35,534 nt of DNA, taken from NCBI GenBank assembly GCA_020849035.1, contig JADLHC010000117.1, positions 1 through 35,534 on the forward strand, read 5' to 3'. The DNA is from Planctomycetia bacterium (GTDB lineage: Bacteria > Planctomycetota > MHYJ01 > WSZJ01). The stretch's first letter is position 1, and each line of letters begins with the position of its first letter. Under the pieces are notes generated by a model. It saw nothing but the letters and a program-made list of their open reading frames with translations. It searched no databases and was not told the DNA's origin. The position numbers were made by a program, and so were the translations under genes. Below, one piece after another: positions 15,579-23,283 of this stretch.

Positions 15579-16036
15579 GCGTCCACCCCCACGATCACCT
15601 CCGTCGCCTTGATGATCGCGACGGCCTTCTTCCCCACCTTCAGCCCGAGCCGCCGCGCGGAGTCGCTCGTGATCACCGACGCGATCCGCACCCTCGGCGC
15701 GATCTCGAGCACGACCTTCGCCGAGACGGGCCCGAGCGTCAGGCCGACGACCTTCCCGCGAAGCTGGTTGCTGGCGCTGAGTTTCATCCCTTTCACCTCC
15801 GAGACGTCCATGTAGGCGCGGTTGAGCCACGCCGCAAGCTCCTCCGCTTCCGGCGACGGCGCCGGCCGCCCGCCCGCGGCGGCCTCCAGCGCCCGCAGGA
15901 TCGCCCGCTGCGGCGCGTTCGGGCGCAACACCCCGCGCTCCCACTTGCTCACGGTCATCGGGTGCACCCCCGTCAGCCGCGCGAGGCGGGGCTGGGTGAG
16001 GCCGAGAAGAGACCGCAGGCGGGCGATGGACTGCAT
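15575..16036 (-). CDS. XRE-type HTH fused to a Mop (molybdate-binding) domain; likely mod operon regulator
   Basis: 153 residues. Residues 1-55 are a Cro/C1-type helix-turn-helix (LGLTQPRLARLTGVHPMTVSKWERG). Residues about 83-151 are a single Mop/TOBE domain (KLSASNQLRGKVVGLTLGP...VIVGV), the module that binds molybdate. Classical ModE instead has a winged helix and two Mop domains. As the first gene of the operon, ending in a 4-nt overlap with modA, it most likely senses molybdate and regulates its own operon. The ATG lacks a Shine-Dalgarno sequence and lies just downstream of a promoter. Function is inferred from the domain pair and context. Confidence 0.85.
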   Translation of the reverse strand: MQSIARLRSLLGLTQPRLARLTGVHPMTVSKWERGVLRPNAPQRAILRALEAAAGGRPAPSPEAEELAAWLNRAYMDVSEVKGMKLSASNQLRGKVVGLTLGPVSAKVVLEIAPRVRIASVITSDSARRLGLKVGKKAVAIIKATEVIVGVDA

Positions 16037-16045
16037 ATAAGCCTC

Positions 16046-16074
16046 AGCTTAGTCAGCGATCCGCCTGCCGTCAA
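16046..16074 (-). promoter_or_regulatory. Promoter of the molybdate operon
   Basis: A -35 box TTGACG (16069-16074), a 17-bp spacer and a weak -10 box TAAGCT (16046-16051) lie 9 nt from the ATG at 16036, again suggesting a very short or absent leader. CTCAGC and GTCAGC direct repeats at 16043-16057 overlap the -10 region and could be the regulator's operator. Confidence 0.45.
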
Positions 16075-16099
16075 GGACCTGCGGGCGCGGCGGCGCGGC

Positions 16100-16105
16100 T
16101 ACACT
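16100..16105 (+). promoter_or_regulatory. -10-like box for a leaderless start at 16112
   Basis: TACACT is followed by 6 nt and the ATG of the TPR gene. No Shine-Dalgarno sequence and no convincing -35 box are present. Confidence 0.35.
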
Positions 16106-16111
16106 TCCTCC

Positions 16112-17641
16112 ATGTCCTCCCCTCCCCCGCCCGCCGCGGAGTCGGCGCACCTCTTCCGGCACGCGATCCTGCGTGACGCCGCCTATCGCCTGCAGATGCC
16201 GGGCGACCGCGAGCGGCTTCACGGCCTCGCGCTCGCCATCGTCGAGGAGGTCGCCGGCGGACGGGCGCCGAAGGCGGACGGCGTCCGGGGGCCGCGGGAA
16301 GCGGACGCGTTCGCGCTGGAGCTGGCGGAGCACGCGCGCCTCGCCGGCGAGGAGTTCCGCGAGATCGAGATCCTCTACCTCATCCGCGGCGCGGAATTCG
16401 AAGAGGTTCACTACCGCTTCGAGACCGCCGGAAGGGCGTGGGAGCGGCTCGCCGCGGTCGTCGAAGGCGAGCGGCGCGCCGAGGCCCTGAGGCGGGCGGC
16501 CTCCGCCGCGCACCACGGCCGGAGGGGGGCGGAGGCGGAGGGGCTGTTCCGGCAGGCGATCCGCGAAGCGCGGAAGGCGGGCGGCGGCCGGGTGGAGGCG
16601 GATGCCCTGGACGGCCTGGGGAGCCATCTGCAGGCCGCCCGGCGGACCCGGGAGGCCGCGGAGGCGCACCGCGCGGCGCTGGACCTGTTCCGGCAGCTGG
16701 GCCTCCGGGGCGCGGCCGGGGTCGTGCTGGGCAACATCGCGGGGTGCGCCTACCAGCAGGGCGATCGGGAGGACGCGGAGAGGCTGCAGGAGGAAGGGCT
16801 GGCGATCCATCGGGAGACCGGGAACCGGAAGTCCGAGGGGCGCGCGCTGGGGAACCTGGGGACGCTGTACTACGTCACGGGGCGCACGGACCGCGCGCGG
16901 GCTGCGTGGACCGAAGCGCTGGCGATCCACCGCGAAGTCGGGGACCTGAGGTTCGAGGGCATCACGACGGGAAACCTGTCGGTGCTGCACCAGGGAGCGG
17001 GGCGCCCCGAGGAATCGGAGCGGCTTGCCCGGAAGGCCATCGAGATCCACCGGACGGTGGGCAGCCGTCACCACGAGGCGCTCGCGATCTCGAGCCTGGC
17101 CGATGCGTGCGAGAACCTGGGACGAGTTGACGATGCCTCGCTCCTGCACCGCCGCGCGCTCGCGATTCACCGCGAAACCGGACACGCGGGAGCGGCCGGC
17201 GGCTCCCTGGGGACGCTCGCCCGGCTCGCCCACGACTCCGGCGATCTCGAAGGGGCCGCGCGGCTGTTCGACGAGGCCCTGTCCGCCCTCCGCGGTACGG
17301 CGGACAGGGACGCGGCGACGGTCGTCCTCGTCAATCACGCAGCCCTCCTGCGCGACACGGGCGACTTCCAGGCCGCGGAGGCGTCCCTCGACACCGCGCT
17401 CGCCCACTCGCGGTCGCTTCGCGCCCCGGTCCGCGAGGCCGCCGCGCTCGCCGAGATGGCGCTCCTCCGGGTGGCGCAGCGCCGGGAGCCGGACGCCCGC
17501 GAGCTCTGGACCCGCGCGACGCAGTTGATGCCTCACTCGGACGCAGGCCAGCTCCTCAAGGACATGGAGGCGGACATGCGCGAGGCCTGCGCGCGGGCAG
17601 GGATCCCGCCGCTGGCAACCGCGGCGGCTGAGGATGCCTAG
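16112..17641 (+). CDS. TPR-repeat protein with an orphan ATPase-type winged-helix segment at its N-terminus
   Basis: 509 residues. Residues about 10-45 (HLFRHAILRDAAYRLQMPGD) match the winged-helix segment that, in large AAA/STAND ATPases and cyclases, links the NTPase to TPRs. No NTPase precedes it here. From about 150 to 480 there are many TPR-like helix pairs of about 40 residues with the recurring pattern A-x-AIHRE-x-G-x-R-x-EG-x-x-x-GNLG, the TPR_12 type. It has no signal peptide, so it is probably a cytoplasmic protein-protein interaction scaffold. It converges on the deiminase-like gene with a 4-bp overlap. Confidence 0.8.
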   Translation: MSSPPPPAAESAHLFRHAILRDAAYRLQMPGDRERLHGLALAIVEEVAGGRAPKADGVRGPREADAFALELAEHARLAGEEFREIEILYLIRGAEFEEVHYRFETAGRAWERLAAVVEGERRAEALRRAASAAHHGRRGAEAEGLFRQAIREARKAGGGRVEADALDGLGSHLQAARRTREAAEAHRAALDLFRQLGLRGAAGVVLGNIAGCAYQQGDREDAERLQEEGLAIHRETGNRKSEGRALGNLGTLYYVTGRTDRARAAWTEALAIHREVGDLRFEGITTGNLSVLHQGAGRPEESERLARKAIEIHRTVGSRHHEALAISSLADACENLGRVDDASLLHRRALAIHRETGHAGAAGGSLGTLARLAHDSGDLEGAARLFDEALSALRGTADRDAATVVLVNHAALLRDTGDFQAAEASLDTALAHSRSLRAPVREAAALAEMALLRVAQRREPDARELWTRATQLMPHSDAGQLLKDMEADMREACARAGIPPLATAAAEDA

Positions 17642-18666
17642 TCCCGCTTCAGGACGTGCACCAGGCAGTGCAGCGTCCCGCCGTGGCCGCAGGTCTGCGC
17701 CACGTTGACCGGCTTCACGTCGAACCCCAGCCCGCGGAACGCCGCGATCCCGGCCTCGTCGAGCGCCGCTTCCCCGTAAACAGGCAGGTACACGGTCCTG
17801 TCGGAGAAGACGCCGTTCGTGAACGTCATCCACACGAAGTCGCGCTTCGTCACGACGACCGGTACGCGCACCACCTTGAAGCCGTTCTTCTCCAGCCCCT
17901 CCGCGACCGCGTCGAACTTCGCCGCCGTCGCTTCGCCCGCGTCCACGTCCAGCCCCGCCGGCGCCAGCGCCGCGCCCTTCCGGGCGTCCCCGACCACGAA
18001 CGTGTCGTGGCCCACGGGGGCGAAGGCCATGCCGACGTGGTGATCGGGGGCGCCGGGAAGGAAGACGACGGGTTCGCCGAAGAGGCTCTCGGCCATGGGG
18101 AGGAGCTGGTCGAGGGTGAGTTCGGGATTGCGGGCGAGCCAGGAGGAGGTGCAGAAGACGCGGCCGTAGGCGCGGGTGAAGTCGCCGCCGTCGAAGCGGA
18201 AGTGGGCGACGCGGACGGGGACGCCGAGGGCGCGTGCGAGGGCGAAGGGGACGAGGCGGTCGTTGGCGCGCTCGGGGCCGGCGGCGCGGGCCTCGGGGGG
18301 GACTACGATGGCGCCGTCGGCGGCGGTGACGAATCGGTCGCGGGCCCAGGTGGTGATGGGGCGGCCGGTGACGACGGGGGTGGCGGCGCGGCCGGTGAGT
18401 TTCGTGAAGAGGTCGAAGTGCTCGGGGCGTTCGACGGCGACGTAAATCTTCACGTCGGCCGGGAGCTGGCGGAAGAACTGGAGGTAAGTCTCGCGGACGA
18501 AGTCGGAGGACGGCGCGAAGTGGACCTCCACCGCGCGGATCCTCCCCGCGTGCTCGTCGAGAAGCGCCGCGGCCGGCGCGCGGCCGTCCCCGCGGAAGGC
18601 GGAGACGACCGCGTGCACGACGGCCGCCGCGAGGGCGGCCTGGAGGATCGCGAGGAGGGGCTTCAT
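17638..18666 (-). CDS. Exported/membrane-anchored pentein-fold deiminase-like enzyme (agmatine/peptidyl-arginine deiminase family)
   Basis: 342 residues. An N-terminal hydrophobic segment (about 4-23) indicates export or anchoring. The guanidine-deiminase catalytic positions can be placed: D110 in TTWARDRF, D162 in FDGGDF, H210 in DHHVGM and the nucleophile C334 in GGTLHCLVH. FTNGVFSDRTVYLPVYG is the strand typical of the agmatine/peptidyl-arginine deiminase group. Such enzymes hydrolyse a guanidino group to a ureido group, or transfer it. The substrate is unknown; an envelope location makes a peptide or a scavenged guanidine compound possible. It starts 4 nt after the gene at 18671 and shares its sigma-54-type promoter. 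Confidence 0.72.
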   Translation of the reverse strand: MKPLLAILQAALAAAVVHAVVSAFRGDGRAPAAALLDEHAGRIRAVEVHFAPSSDFVRETYLQFFRQLPADVKIYVAVERPEHFDLFTKLTGRAATPVVTGRPITTWARDRFVTAADGAIVVPPEARAAGPERANDRLVPFALARALGVPVRVAHFRFDGGDFTRAYGRVFCTSSWLARNPELTLDQLLPMAESLFGEPVVFLPGAPDHHVGMAFAPVGHDTFVVGDARKGAALAPAGLDVDAGEATAAKFDAVAEGLEKNGFKVVRVPVVVTKRDFVWMTFTNGVFSDRTVYLPVYGEAALDEAGIAAFRGLGFDVKPVNVAQTCGHGGTLHCLVHVLKRD

Positions 18667-18670
18667 GGGA

Positions 18671-19231
18671 CTACTTCGAGTTGATCCTGCGGGAGATCTC
18701 GGCGGCGATTGCCTTCTCCTCCGCTCCGCGATCCTCGACGGCCGGGCGCGCGCCTTCGGTCTCGGGGACGACGACGGGAGAGACCTGGGCGAGGTGGATG
18801 CCCAAGCCGAAGGCCTCGTCGTCCTCGGAGGCGTTGAGCACGAGCTCGAACGAGAACTTCGCGTCGGCGTCCGGCGCCAGGCCGAGGTCGATCGAGCGCG
18901 CCCCGGAGGTGTCGAAGGCGACGGTCTTCGTCCAGACGATCTCGGGCCTCGGCATCATGCGGGACATCGGCTGCCACGGCGTCTTCGTGCAGGTGAGCTT
19001 CAGTTCGCCCTTGCCGTCGCCCTCGAGCGCGACGACCCAGTGCTTCTCGACCTTGTCGCCGACGGCCACGTCCTTGACGGCGGCCGTGACCTTCGCGCCG
19101 CCGACCTCGGCCTTGGGCATCTCGATCTCGTCGCCGTCGGCCACCAGCTTCGGCACCTGCCAGTCGGCAAGGGCGAGGGCCCCGAGGAACGCGGCGAACG
19201 ACCAGGCGCGGATCTTGTTCAGCGTCGTCAT
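18671..19231 (-). CDS. Exported protein of unknown function
   Basis: 186 residues. A hydrophobic N-terminus (about 9-23, MTTLNKIRAWSFAAFLGALA) precedes a soluble region predicted mostly beta-stranded, then an acidic C-terminal helix (EDRGAEEKAIAAEISRRINSK). I recognise no family. AAAGGAG 6-7 nt before the ATG supports the start. It is the first gene after the promoter at 19276-19289 and precedes the deiminase-like gene by only 4 nt, so the two are likely made together. Confidence 0.7.
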   Translation of the reverse strand: MTTLNKIRAWSFAAFLGALALADWQVPKLVADGDEIEMPKAEVGGAKVTAAVKDVAVGDKVEKHWVVALEGDGKGELKLTCTKTPWQPMSRMMPRPEIVWTKTVAFDTSGARSIDLGLAPDADAKFSFELVLNASEDDEAFGLGIHLAQVSPVVVPETEGARPAVEDRGAEEKAIAAEISRRINSK

Positions 19232-19275
19232 GGCTTTCTCCTTTGTTCGGTTTCAGCGCGGTGGAGGGTGCAAAC

Positions 19276-19289
19276 GCAACGGCCATGCC
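19276..19289 (-). promoter_or_regulatory. Sigma-54 (-24/-12) promoter for the 19231-17638 unit
   Basis: On the minus strand, GGCATGGCCGTTGC has GG and GC separated by exactly 10 nt and matches GGCAY-N5-TTGC. The predicted start is near 19264, 33 nt before the ATG at 19231. It differs from the promoter at 21879-21892 at only two of 14 positions. Confidence 0.6.
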
Positions 19290-19339
19290 GCGGTTCGGCC
19301 CGGTCCCGATTCCCTGCGCGTATCCAGGGGAGAAACCGC

Positions 19340-19355
19340 GTATCCGGCCGGATAC
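19340..19355. promoter_or_regulatory. Perfect 16-bp palindrome, candidate activator site
   Basis: GTATCCGGCCGGATAC is a perfect palindrome centred about 84 bp upstream of the predicted start of the -24/-12 promoter at 19276. A further half site GTATCC lies at 19320-19325. The same GTATC-N6-GATAC architecture occurs at 21924-21939 before the other unit. The likely binder is the NtrC-type regulator encoded at 21955-23280 (inference). Confidence 0.55.
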
Positions 19356-19379
19356 AGGGGCGCGCCGGGGCGAAACGCC

Positions 19380-20918
19380 CTACCGCCGACGGTCCGCCGG
19401 ATGGACGATCGGCCCGCGTCCCTTGCGGCGCGCCTCCTCCACCGCCCGCCACTCGCCTTCCGACAGGTCCCCCGTCACCTGAACCCAGCCGTCCAGGCCC
19501 CGCACGAACTCCGCGACCTCGTCGCGCCTCAGGTCGCGCCGGTCGACCCCGGCCGCCGAGACGCTTCCGGCGGCGTCCTGCCTGAAAGAAGCGTCCTCGT
19601 ACCACACCGCGTCGCGCCCCCTTGTCTGCACCTCGTGGACGTGGTACGTCGCCGCGTCGCCGCGCAGCTCCAGCCGCGCCGGGTCGTACGCCGAGCGCCA
19701 GCCATGCCGGCCCGTCGCCAGCACCCAGGCGACGCGCGCTGCCCGGGCCTCCGGCGATCCCGCCGGCAGGAACGCGTCGCGCGCGAGGCCGGCGGCGTCG
19801 ACGGGAAGGGCCGCCGTGCCGCCCGACCGCCGCACGAGAAGGGTCTCGACGTGGAGGCCGAGAGCGGTCTGGTCCGCGACGGAGGCGCGGAAGACGGCGA
19901 AGCGGGAGCGGAGGGGCAGCAGGATGTCGCCGGGCAGGGGGATCTCGGCGAAGGGCACGGCGTCGCCGCGCCGTTCGGGCGGGACGACGTCGCCCATGGC
20001 GGTCAGCGCCGCGCGGCGCGCGGCTTCGCGCCAGCCGGTCTCGGCCGCGTCGAGCAGGCGGCGCGCGCGCGTGCGGACCTCGGGAGCTCCGTCGGCGGCC
20101 GCGCGGCGCAGCTCGGGCAGCGCCCATGCGCCGAGTTCGCGCAGCGTCGCCTCGGCCTTTTCGCGATCGACGGGATCCTCCGCGTCGAGCGCCGCGACGC
20201 AGCCCGCGACGCCCTTCCGCAGCGTCCGCGACCGCTCGACCGCCGCCTCGATCCGGTCCCGCATCGGCTCCGGCGCCTGGCCCGCGACCTGCAGCCACGG
20301 CCCGGACCTTTCCGCGAAGTCGAGCAGCTCCTCCCCTTCCACGCTCCGCGCGATCGCGGCGGGCCGGCGCACGATCGCCAGCGAGTTCCCGGCGAAGACG
20401 AGGTGCGCCTCGGCGAGCCAGAGGCCCCCGGGGAAGCGGAGCGAGAAGTGCCGGTAGGTCGCGACGTCGCCGTCGACTTCGAGGCGCCGGCTCTCCACCT
20501 CGAAGCCCTGAGGCTCGCCCTGCGCCCAGGCGTCGAGCGTCCAGCGGAGCGCCGCAGCCGCGGCGCGCCCCTCGTCGTCCGCCTTCAGCGCGGCGCGCTT
20601 CACGATCTCCGCATAGGCATCGTCCCCGGGACAGCTCGTCCCGCCGCCTCGCCACACGATGCCGAGGTCCGCCGACACGCGCTCGCGCCCGCCGGCAGTC
20701 AGGAAGACGGACTCCAGGCGATACAGGCGGCAGGCGCGGCGGACCGGCGCGAGGACGGAGGCGTCCATCGGCACCGGCACGGACCGGACCTCCGGGTGCC
20801 GCGACTCCGGGCCCCACTCCTCCCGCGCGACCCGGGCCGCCTCCTCGTCCCACGAAGCATCCTCGGCGGCGGCGGCGAGCGCCGAGACGGCGAGGATCGC
20901 CAGCGCCGCGGGCTTCAC
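19380..20918 (-). CDS. Exported protein with two copies of an unrecognised domain around a HEAT-like segment
   Basis: 512 residues from a GTG that overlaps the preceding stop by 4 nt. The N-terminal signal is about 1-19. Residues about 55-228 and 335-497 are two diverged copies of one domain. Each copy ends with a beta segment (LEVDGDVATYRH / LELRGDAATYHV), an EE/DE-x-x-x-F helix and a PW/GW-x-QV-x-G motif. Between them (about 240-300), DREKAEATLRELGAWALPEL..DGAPEVRTRARRLL looks like a HEAT-type repeat. A third copy is in the next gene upstream. I know no family for this domain. No catalytic motif is evident. Confidence 0.7.
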   Translation of the reverse strand: MKPAALAILAVSALAAAAEDASWDEEAARVAREEWGPESRHPEVRSVPVPMDASVLAPVRRACRLYRLESVFLTAGGRERVSADLGIVWRGGGTSCPGDDAYAEIVKRAALKADDEGRAAAAALRWTLDAWAQGEPQGFEVESRRLEVDGDVATYRHFSLRFPGGLWLAEAHLVFAGNSLAIVRRPAAIARSVEGEELLDFAERSGPWLQVAGQAPEPMRDRIEAAVERSRTLRKGVAGCVAALDAEDPVDREKAEATLRELGAWALPELRRAAADGAPEVRTRARRLLDAAETGWREAARRAALTAMGDVVPPERRGDAVPFAEIPLPGDILLPLRSRFAVFRASVADQTALGLHVETLLVRRSGGTAALPVDAAGLARDAFLPAGSPEARAARVAWVLATGRHGWRSAYDPARLELRGDAATYHVHEVQTRGRDAVWYEDASFRQDAAGSVSAAGVDRRDLRRDEVAEFVRGLDGWVQVTGDLSEGEWRAVEEARRKGRGPIVHPADRRR

Positions 20919-21847
20919 TTGCGCCTCCCGTGCCGGGGCGGCGACTTCTCCTTCTTCGCCTGCGCGTCCTTCAGGCGCTTCGCCATCTCCTCCGGCACCC
21001 AGCCCTCGAGGACCATCCAGGGGTCCGCTTCGTCGAGCAGGCGCTCCATCTCGCGGACATCGAAGCGCTCGCTCCCCGTGGCGCTGACCTTCGACAGGAG
21101 CCCGTCCGTGTCGAACTCGTACTCCACGTCCTCCGTGTACCCGCCGGGCACGCCGCTTCCCAGCCACATCCGGTGTTCGTGCCAGATGCCCGTGCGACCG
21201 CGCACTTCGACCCGGGCGTCCTCGACCTTCGCGGCGGGGGCCGCGCCGGGCTCGATGGCGGCGAGGACCTGGACGGCGAGAGAGATGGCCCCGTCCGAGT
21301 CGCCGAACAGCGCCGCGCGGTCGAGGAGCGTCCGCGCCTGCTCCGGGTCGCCGGTCCACAGGAGGCAGGTGCCGTCCTTTGCGAAGAACACGAGGTCGCG
21401 ATGCGCCTGCACGCCGGACGTCGAGGCGCTGTCCGCGAGGAAGCACCGCCAGGCCCAGCCCGCCTGCGCCGCCGGGCCCTCCAGCTCCACCGCGGCAAAC
21501 GAGCGCGTCACCCAGGCGTCCCGCGCCTTCGGGCGCCGGGCCTCGAACGCCTCGCGCGCCCGCGACTCGTCCTCCTTCGTCCACTCCCGCCACCAGGACC
21601 GCACCCGCGCGATCCGCCCGGCGACTACGGGCGAGGCGCTTTCTTCGGCCTTCTTCAGGATCGGCTCGAGGCCCGCGCCCCACCGGGCCGCGCGGCGTTC
21701 GGCGCGCCGCGCCGCCCCTTCGTCCGCCCCGCACAACGCGGCCACGAGCGCGTCGCGCTCGGCCTCCTCGGCCTTGTCTGACCACCCGGGAGCCTGTGCG
21801 AACAGGGGCAGCGAGCACAGGAGCGTGGCAAGGGCGGCGAGGGGCAT
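20915..21847 (-). CDS. Exported protein with a HEAT-like segment and one copy of the same unrecognised domain
   Basis: 310 residues. The signal peptide (MPLAALATLLCSLPLFAQA) is followed by a HEAT-like segment at about 37-86 (AARRAERRAARWGAGLEPIL). Residues about 131-296 then form the repeated domain (VEVRGRTGIWHEH, DVREMERLLDEADPWMVLEGW). It ends in a Lys/Arg-rich tail. The layout equals the second half of the 512-residue neighbour, so the pair probably arose by duplication. A GGAG lies 8 nt upstream of the ATG. The gene is first after the promoter at 21879-21892. Function unknown. Confidence 0.7.
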   Translation of the reverse strand: MPLAALATLLCSLPLFAQAPGWSDKAEEAERDALVAALCGADEGAARRAERRAARWGAGLEPILKKAEESASPVVAGRIARVRSWWREWTKEDESRAREAFEARRPKARDAWVTRSFAAVELEGPAAQAGWAWRCFLADSASTSGVQAHRDLVFFAKDGTCLLWTGDPEQARTLLDRAALFGDSDGAISLAVQVLAAIEPGAAPAAKVEDARVEVRGRTGIWHEHRMWLGSGVPGGYTEDVEYEFDTDGLLSKVSATGSERFDVREMERLLDEADPWMVLEGWVPEEMAKRLKDAQAKKEKSPPRHGRRK

Positions 21848-21878
21848 CGGTTTTCTCCGAAAAGGGTTGGCAGACTCA

Positions 21879-21892
21879 GCAAGGCCCATGCC
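21879..21892 (-). promoter_or_regulatory. Sigma-54 (-24/-12) promoter for the 21847-19380 unit
   Basis: On the minus strand, GGCATGGGCCTTGC has GG and GC 10 nt apart and is followed by T (TTGCT), a strong match to GGCAY-N5-TTGCW. The predicted start is near 21867, leaving a 20-nt leader that contains the Shine-Dalgarno sequence of the 310-residue protein. Confidence 0.65.
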
Positions 21893-21923
21893 GCAGCCTC
21901 CCCCCGCGCTCCCCGCACGCCCC

Positions 21924-21939
21924 GTATCCCCCGCGATAC
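21924..21939. promoter_or_regulatory. GTATC-N6-GATAC palindrome, candidate activator site
   Basis: GTATCCCCCGCGATAC has 5-bp arms with a 6-bp centre, the same size and arms as the site at 19340-19355. Its centre is about 64 bp upstream of the predicted start for the promoter at 21879. It lies in the short gap right after the stop codon of the response regulator gene. Confidence 0.55.
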
Positions 21940-21954
21940 GCCGCGGACTCGGAA

Positions 21955-23280
21955 TCAGATCTCCATCTGGCGGATCAGCCGCGCAAGATAGGTCCGCTGC
22001 AAGCCCAGCAGTTCCGCCGCCTTCGTCTGGTTCCCGCCGGTCCGCTCCAGCGCCTCCTTCACGATCCGCTTGCGCTGCTCCGCGACCTGGTCGTGGAACC
22101 CCCCGGGCGCCGCGCCGCCTCCCGCGGAGATCATCTCGGCCGGGAGGTCGCCCGCGGTCAGTTCGTCCCCCTCGAGCAGGACCACGGCGCGCTCGACGAC
22201 GTTCTTCAGCTCCCGCACGTTTCCCGGCCACGGCTGCGCCTCCAGCAGCCGCATCACCTCGTCCGGAACCGCCGGCACCGGCCGCTTCGCCTCCCGCGCC
22301 GCTCCCGCCACGAACCGCTGCACCAGAGGCCGCACGTCGCCGCGGCGCTCGCGAAGCGCCGGCACGGGGATCGAGATCACGTTCAGCCGGTAGAACAGGT
22401 CCTCGCGGAACTTCCCTTCGCTCACCGCCGCCTTGAGGTCGCGGTTCGTCGCGGCGACGACGCGGATGTCCACGTGGATCGTCTCGTTGCCGCCCACCCG
22501 CTCGAACGCCCGCTCCTGCAGCACGCGCAGCAGCTTCGCCTGGAACCCCGGCGTGATGTCGCCGATCTCGTCGAGAAAGAGCGTCCCGCGGTGCGCCAGC
22601 TCGACTTTCCCCTGCCGCCGCGCCACCGCGCCGGTGAACGCGCCCTTCTCGTGGCCGAACAGCTCGCTCTCGAGAAGGGTCTCCGGGATAGCGACGCAAT
22701 TCACGGCCACGAACGGCCCCGCGGCGCGCGGCGAGCGGCGGTGAATCTCGTGCGCCAGCACTTCTTTCCCCGTCCCGCTCTCCCCGAGCAGCAGCACGGT
22801 CGCGGCCGACTTCGCGGCACGGGCCGCCAGCTCGAGCGTCTCCTTCGAGCGCGGGTCCTCCGCGACGGGCCCGGACTCGTCCGGCCCGGCGCGCAGCGCC
22901 CGGTTCTCGCACTGGAGGTTCGTCCGCTCGAGTGCGCGTTTCACCGTCTCCTCGACGAGGGCGGGCTCGAAGGGTTTCGGGATGAAGGCGTAGGCGCCGT
23001 TCGTCATCGCCGGGACGGCGCGGTCGACGGTGCCGAAGGCGGTGATGACGACGACGGTGACGTCGATGCCGTCCTGCTGGAGCTTCGGGAGGACGCCGAT
23101 GCCGTCGAGTTCGGGCATCTGGAGGTCGAGGAGGACGAGGTCCGGGCGGTCGCGGCGGATCTTGACGAGGGCGTCCTTGCCGTCGACGGCGGTGGAGACG
23201 TCGTGGCCGCGGGCCGCGAAGCGGTCGCGGAGGGACTCGCGGATGTTGGCGTCGTCGTCGACGATGAGGAGGGTGGGCAT
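21955..23280 (-). CDS. Sigma-54-dependent response regulator (NtrC/AtoC type)
   Basis: 441 residues in three domains. A receiver domain (1-120) has phospho-acceptor D52 in LLDLQMP, T80 and K102. An AAA+ sigma-54 activation domain (about 145-375) has Walker A GESGTGKE (166-173), the sigma-54 contact loop GAFTGA (213-218), Walker B TLFLDEIGD (233-241) and AATNRDL. A Fis-type HTH (about 395-440) has TKAAELLGLQRTYLARLI. All key residues are present. The kinase gene precedes it in the same direction. No Shine-Dalgarno sequence is seen: the ATG directly follows a heptamer-repeat array that may fold in the mRNA. Two -24/-12 promoters downstream are its likely targets. Confidence 0.95.
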   Translation of the reverse strand: MPTLLIVDDDANIRESLRDRFAARGHDVSTAVDGKDALVKIRRDRPDLVLLDLQMPELDGIGVLPKLQQDGIDVTVVVITAFGTVDRAVPAMTNGAYAFIPKPFEPALVEETVKRALERTNLQCENRALRAGPDESGPVAEDPRSKETLELAARAAKSAATVLLLGESGTGKEVLAHEIHRRSPRAAGPFVAVNCVAIPETLLESELFGHEKGAFTGAVARRQGKVELAHRGTLFLDEIGDITPGFQAKLLRVLQERAFERVGGNETIHVDIRVVAATNRDLKAAVSEGKFREDLFYRLNVISIPVPALRERRGDVRPLVQRFVAGAAREAKRPVPAVPDEVMRLLEAQPWPGNVRELKNVVERAVVLLEGDELTAGDLPAEMISAGGGAAPGGFHDQVAEQRKRIVKEALERTGGNQTKAAELLGLQRTYLARLIRQMEI

Positions 23281-23283
23281 GGG

